A stretch of 23,013 nucleotides of DNA, from positions 1 to 23,013 of the forward strand of contig CALIXX010000006.1 in assembly GCA_938046115.1 (NCBI GenBank), given 5' to 3'. The notes below the pieces were generated by a model, which was not told where the DNA came from, did not search any database, and saw only the letters and a list, made by a program, of their open reading frames with translations. Within the stretch, counting starts at the first letter, position 1; every line of letters starts with the position of its first letter. Both the position numbers and the translations under genes were made by a program. This stretch comes from an uncultured Candidatus Saccharibacteria bacterium (lineage in GTDB: Bacteria > Patescibacteriota > Saccharimonadia > Saccharimonadales > Saccharimonadaceae). Positions 20,709 to 23,013 of the stretch are shown one piece after another.

Positions 20709-22519
20709 TAGCTCAGCTCCTCTAGGTACGCCGCTAGCTCATCCAGCGGCACCGTCGTCTCGCCCTGCTGGGTACGCACACTTACCTGGCGGTTGGCTTT
20801 GTCGCGTGGGCCAACGATAATCTGCACCGGAATTTTTACAACAGTAGCTTCGCGGATCTTTTTGCCAAGCGATTCATTGCGCATATCTGTTGTATATCTT
20901 ACCTCGTTGTATTTTATAGGATGCATCAGTACCACTGTTTTGAGCACCGATGTGATTTCATCAACATAGTCTTCTACGGTGTTGTTAATTGTGAGAATAC
21001 GAACTTGCTCGGGCGCGATCCAGAAGGGGAACCACCCCGCTGTGTGCTCAATAAAGACGCTCAGGAAACGCTCAATCGAGCCCAGCAGCGCGCTGTGAAT
21101 CATCACTGGCCGAGCCATGTCACCCGCTTCATCTGTATATTCAAGGCCAAAGCGCTCGGGCTGGACGAAGTCGAGCTGTACCGTCGCCACCTGGTGTTCG
21201 CGACCAATCGCATCTGTCGCCATGAAGTCGATCTTTGGCCCATAAAAGGCCGCTTCGCCCTCCTGCTCGAAATAGTCCAGTTGCTTAGCCGTCACAGCTG
21301 CCTTGAGCTGGGCCTGGGCCGATTGCCACAATTCTGGTGCCCCAAGGTAGCCCTCTCCCTCATCGCGGTAGCTCAGGCGGACACGCAACTTCATCCCAAC
21401 AATGTGGTACAACTCCTCGGCACAGGCCAGCAAATTACTCATCTCCTGCTCGATCTGATCTGGCCGGCAAAACACATGGCTATCATCCTGCGTCAGCGAA
21501 CGCACCCGGCTCAGGCCACCCAGCTCGCCAGTTTTTTCGTCGCGGTAGTCGGTCGTTGTCTCGAGGTAGCGCACAGGCATATCGCGGTAGCTCCGTGGCT
21601 GACTAGCAAAAATCTGCGTGTGGTGCGGGCAGTTCATCGGCTTGAGGGCCATCTTGTCGCTCGTCTCTTGGCTCGTCACGAGAAAGAGCTCGTCGCCAAA
21701 CTTCGCCCAGTGCCCGCTCGTCTCATACAAATCTTTCTTAGTAATGTGCGGCGTCCAGACTTTGGAAAAGCCGTATTTCTCACGCAGCTGGTTAGAGAGC
21801 TGCGCTGCTTTATCACGCAAGATCGTGCCACGTGGTGTAAAGAGTGGCAAACCCACCCCCACCAGCGGCGACATTGTGTAGAGGTCAAGCTCTTTGCCAA
21901 GCTTGCGATGGTCGCGCTTTTTGGCTTCTTCGCGCATCTGTAGGTAGCTATCAAGCTCCGCTTGCGTTGCAAAGGCCACGCCATAGAGCCGCTGCATCTG
22001 CGGCCGGGTCTCGTCGCCTCGCCAGTACGCACCAGCCACGCGCAGCAGCTTGAAGGCCCCCACCTTGCCCGTACTCTCTACGTGCCCACCACGGCACAGA
22101 TCGGTGTAATCGCCCTGAGAGTAGAGTGATACCGTCTCTACCTTGCTCTCGCCCTCTGCGGCGCTACCAAGGGCCTCTCCAGCCAATTCTTTGGCAATGG
22201 TCGTCCCCGAGCGCTTCAGGTCATTGAGCAACTCAACTTTATATGGCTGATCTGTCTCCTTCGCCCAAGCAATCGCCTCATCCACCGGCACATCGCGGTG
22301 CGTAAAGGGCAGATCGCGCGCAATAATGCGCCGCATCTCCTTCTCGATTTTGCCAAAATCTGCCTCAGATATCGTCACATCACCAAGGTCAATGTCATAA
22401 TAAAACCCCTGCTCGATGGCTGGCCCCACGCCAAACTTCGCCTGTGGCCACAAATGCTGGACGGCTTGCGCCATGATGTGCGCCAGGCTGTGGCGCATTG
22501 CTTGCTGCTCGTTGTTCAT
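20708..22519 (-). CDS. thrS: Threonyl-tRNA synthetase without the TGS domain
   Basis: 603 residues; E. coli ThrRS has 642. The N-terminal TGS domain is absent and the chain opens directly with the editing domain: HSLAHIMAQAV (HxxxH) and DLCRGGHVES. The class II core follows: motif 1 near GTILRDKAAQLSNQLREKYGF, NCPHHTQIF with the zinc Cys, motif 2 LETTTDYRDEKTGELGGLSRVRSLTQDD (landmarks DYRDE and RVRSLTQDD), and motif 3 HSALLGSIERF with the zinc His. The usual HRA is HSA here. The anticodon-binding domain is at the end. AAGGTG lies 16 nt before the ATG. The leader upstream holds a T-box, so the short N-terminus is not a frameshift artefact. Confidence 0.96.
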   Translation of the reverse strand: MNNEQQAMRHSLAHIMAQAVQHLWPQAKFGVGPAIEQGFYYDIDLGDVTISEADFGKIEKEMRRIIARDLPFTHRDVPVDEAIAWAKETDQPYKVELLNDLKRSGTTIAKELAGEALGSAAEGESKVETVSLYSQGDYTDLCRGGHVESTGKVGAFKLLRVAGAYWRGDETRPQMQRLYGVAFATQAELDSYLQMREEAKKRDHRKLGKELDLYTMSPLVGVGLPLFTPRGTILRDKAAQLSNQLREKYGFSKVWTPHITKKDLYETSGHWAKFGDELFLVTSQETSDKMALKPMNCPHHTQIFASQPRSYRDMPVRYLETTTDYRDEKTGELGGLSRVRSLTQDDSHVFCRPDQIEQEMSNLLACAEELYHIVGMKLRVRLSYRDEGEGYLGAPELWQSAQAQLKAAVTAKQLDYFEQEGEAAFYGPKIDFMATDAIGREHQVATVQLDFVQPERFGLEYTDEAGDMARPVMIHSALLGSIERFLSVFIEHTAGWFPFWIAPEQVRILTINNTVEDYVDEITSVLKTVVLMHPIKYNEVRYTTDMRNESLGKKIREATVVKIPVQIIVGPRDKANRQVSVRTQQGETTVPLDELAAYLEELS

Positions 22520-22602
22520 TGCTTTGTTTGCTCATCACCTTCTCTGCTGCGCACTGGCAGCCAGAAGCCGACTCGCTCCTCCTTGTATATAAATTATTTT
22601 GA

Positions 22603-22659
22603 TAAAAATAAAAACATGCGTCCTGGCACGGATATGTCCATCCGACCAATCTCGCATGT
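22603..22659 (-). terminator. Regulated terminator in the thrS leader
   Basis: On the minus strand ACATGCG (22653-22659) pairs with CGCATGT (22614-22620), extendable to nine pairs, with TTGG/CCAG and CGGAT/ATCCG inside, followed by TTTTTATTTTT. Its 5' arm overlaps the 3' strand of the T-box antiterminator (22658-22664), so the two cannot coexist. Confidence 0.85.
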
Positions 22660-22798
22660 CTCGGGCCGCTTGCACGCAAACGGCGGTTCCACCGGACTTC
22701 TTGGCGCTTACCGCCAAGCACTCATGACGCAACGTTCTCGCACATCACGACAGCCCACGAAGCTCGGGAGGCTGGTGAGGCCCCGTCAGCACTTACCA
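22660..22798 (-). ncRNA. T-box riboswitch of the thrS operon
   Basis: The T-box core GGTGGAACCGC (22683-22693) matches the GGUGGNACCGC consensus. The antiterminator forms exactly: A1 helix GUC-CGG with CCG-a-GAC (22692-22697/22658-22664), the seven-nucleotide bulge UGGAACC (22685-22691), and the A2 hairpin GCCGUUUG-CGUG-CAAGCGGC (22665-22684). Stem III, CUUGGCG-GUAAG-CGCCAAG, is just upstream (22700-22718). Stem I candidates are UGACG/CGUCA enclosing UCAC/GUGA and a CAGCCU/GGGCUG hairpin. A possible specifier is ACG (Thr) at 22733-22735, in an internal loop after GAGA. Uncharged tRNA-Thr would favour read-through into the operon. The specifier is tentative. Confidence 0.8.
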
Positions 22799-22801
22799 TC
22801 T

Positions 22802-22831
22802 ATTGTATAACGAGAGTGGGGGTGGGTGCAA
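22802..22831 (-). promoter_or_regulatory. Promoter of the thrS operon
   Basis: TTGCAC (22826-22831) with either TATACA (22804-22809, 16-nt spacer) or TACAAT (22802-22807, 18-nt spacer). The start near 22796 is just before Stem I of the T-box. Confidence 0.6.
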
Positions 22832-22860
22832 ATAGTGTCAGCCTCAACCTCTCCCAACTA

Positions 22861-22988
22861 CTTCGGTCTCACGGCAAACCCATCGCGCAAGAAAATATCT
22901 GGAGGCCAGTGGCTGTAGGGGCGGATAAGCTCTGTGATTCATCTGGCCGGAACATTTTCGGTGTGATGGGTTTGTTGTGAGGGCGAAG
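22861..22988. other. Long imperfect hairpin of unknown function
   Basis: 22861-22884 and 22965-22988 pair along their whole 24-nt length except one G-G mismatch: CTTCG, CTCAC, two G-U, and CAAACCCATC/GATGGGTTTG. Inside, GAAAAT/ATTTTC and GGCCAG/CTGGCC extend the rod. It encloses copy 2 of the 19-bp repeat. A -10-like TATCAT (22989-22994, minus strand) borders it at the window edge. It may be a structured RNA, a leader of something beyond the window, or a mobile remnant. The rest of 22832-23013 has no gene. Confidence 0.5.
22888..22906 (+). repeat. 19-bp repeat, copy 2
   Basis: Identical to 15406-15424. Here it lies within the 5' inner arm of the long hairpin and is followed within 20 nt by GTAGGGGCG (22915-22923). 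The inverse of that 9-mer lies 14 nt before copy 1 (15384-15392). Confidence 0.7.
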
Positions 22989-23013
22989 ATGATAAGCTTG
23001 CACGTTCAGGTAT

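Noticed and set aside
22298..22810. 170-codon plus-strand frame and minus-strand frames of 65 and 108 codons
   Set aside because: They cross the start of thrS and the T-box; RNA structure explains the region and no protein features are present.

Overview
The window looks like a chromosomal piece of a small-genome bacterium, most likely Patescibacteria/CPR and plausibly Saccharibacteria. This is inference from gene content: a ThrRS without its TGS domain, a winged-helix protein fused to a degenerate nucleotidyltransferase, a degenerate metallo-beta-lactamase-fold protein, a DUF212 protein beside gyrBA, and a mid-50s GC impression. TGA acts as a stop (the MFS gene ends in TGA within an ATGA overlap), so the code looks standard rather than the UGA-Gly code of Gracilibacteria/SR1.

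Layout. 1-5221 (minus): 5' edge of 16S rRNA with a full leader (promoter, boxA, hairpins), preceded by gyrB-gyrA-DUF212. 5222-5523: structured, switch-like leader of gyrB. 5524-7760 (minus): three small membrane-protein genes, two of them paralogues. 7761-9335: 1.6 kb with no convincing protein gene but dense in RNA signals: a run of nested stem-loops, a short RNA with its own promoter and terminator, and tmRNA. 9603-11798 (plus): comM and a nucleoside 2-deoxyribosyltransferase-like gene. 12061-13112 (plus): infC (AUC start)-rpmI-rplT. 13272-13841 (minus): RNase P RNA and an unassigned 149-nt rod-shaped RNA that I consider a 6S-like candidate. 14102-15351: a site-2 protease homologue and an orphan gene, divergent from back-to-back promoters. 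15529-15753: rpmB. 15811-17288 (minus): MFS exporter-arsR with a two-site operator. 17605-22519 (minus): a compact operon thrS-HAD nucleotidase-alkyltransferase-like protein-miaA-wHTH/NTase-MBL, behind a T-box leader and ending in an intrinsic terminator. 22861-22988: a long imperfect hairpin of unknown role.

The genes are mostly information-processing housekeeping: topology, ribosome rescue, tRNA processing and charging, translation initiation, ribosomal proteins. The most notable content is in RNA and expression signals: a T-box that would tie a six-gene operon to tRNA charging; a tmRNA whose tRNA-like T-loop is not UUC; several genes whose -10 box sits 6 nt before the ATG and so should give leaderless mRNAs; an AUC-started infC; and a new small-RNA candidate whose predicted +1 coincides with the base of its closing helix. 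All promoter, RNA-fold and specifier statements come from reading the sequence by eye and have not been computed.
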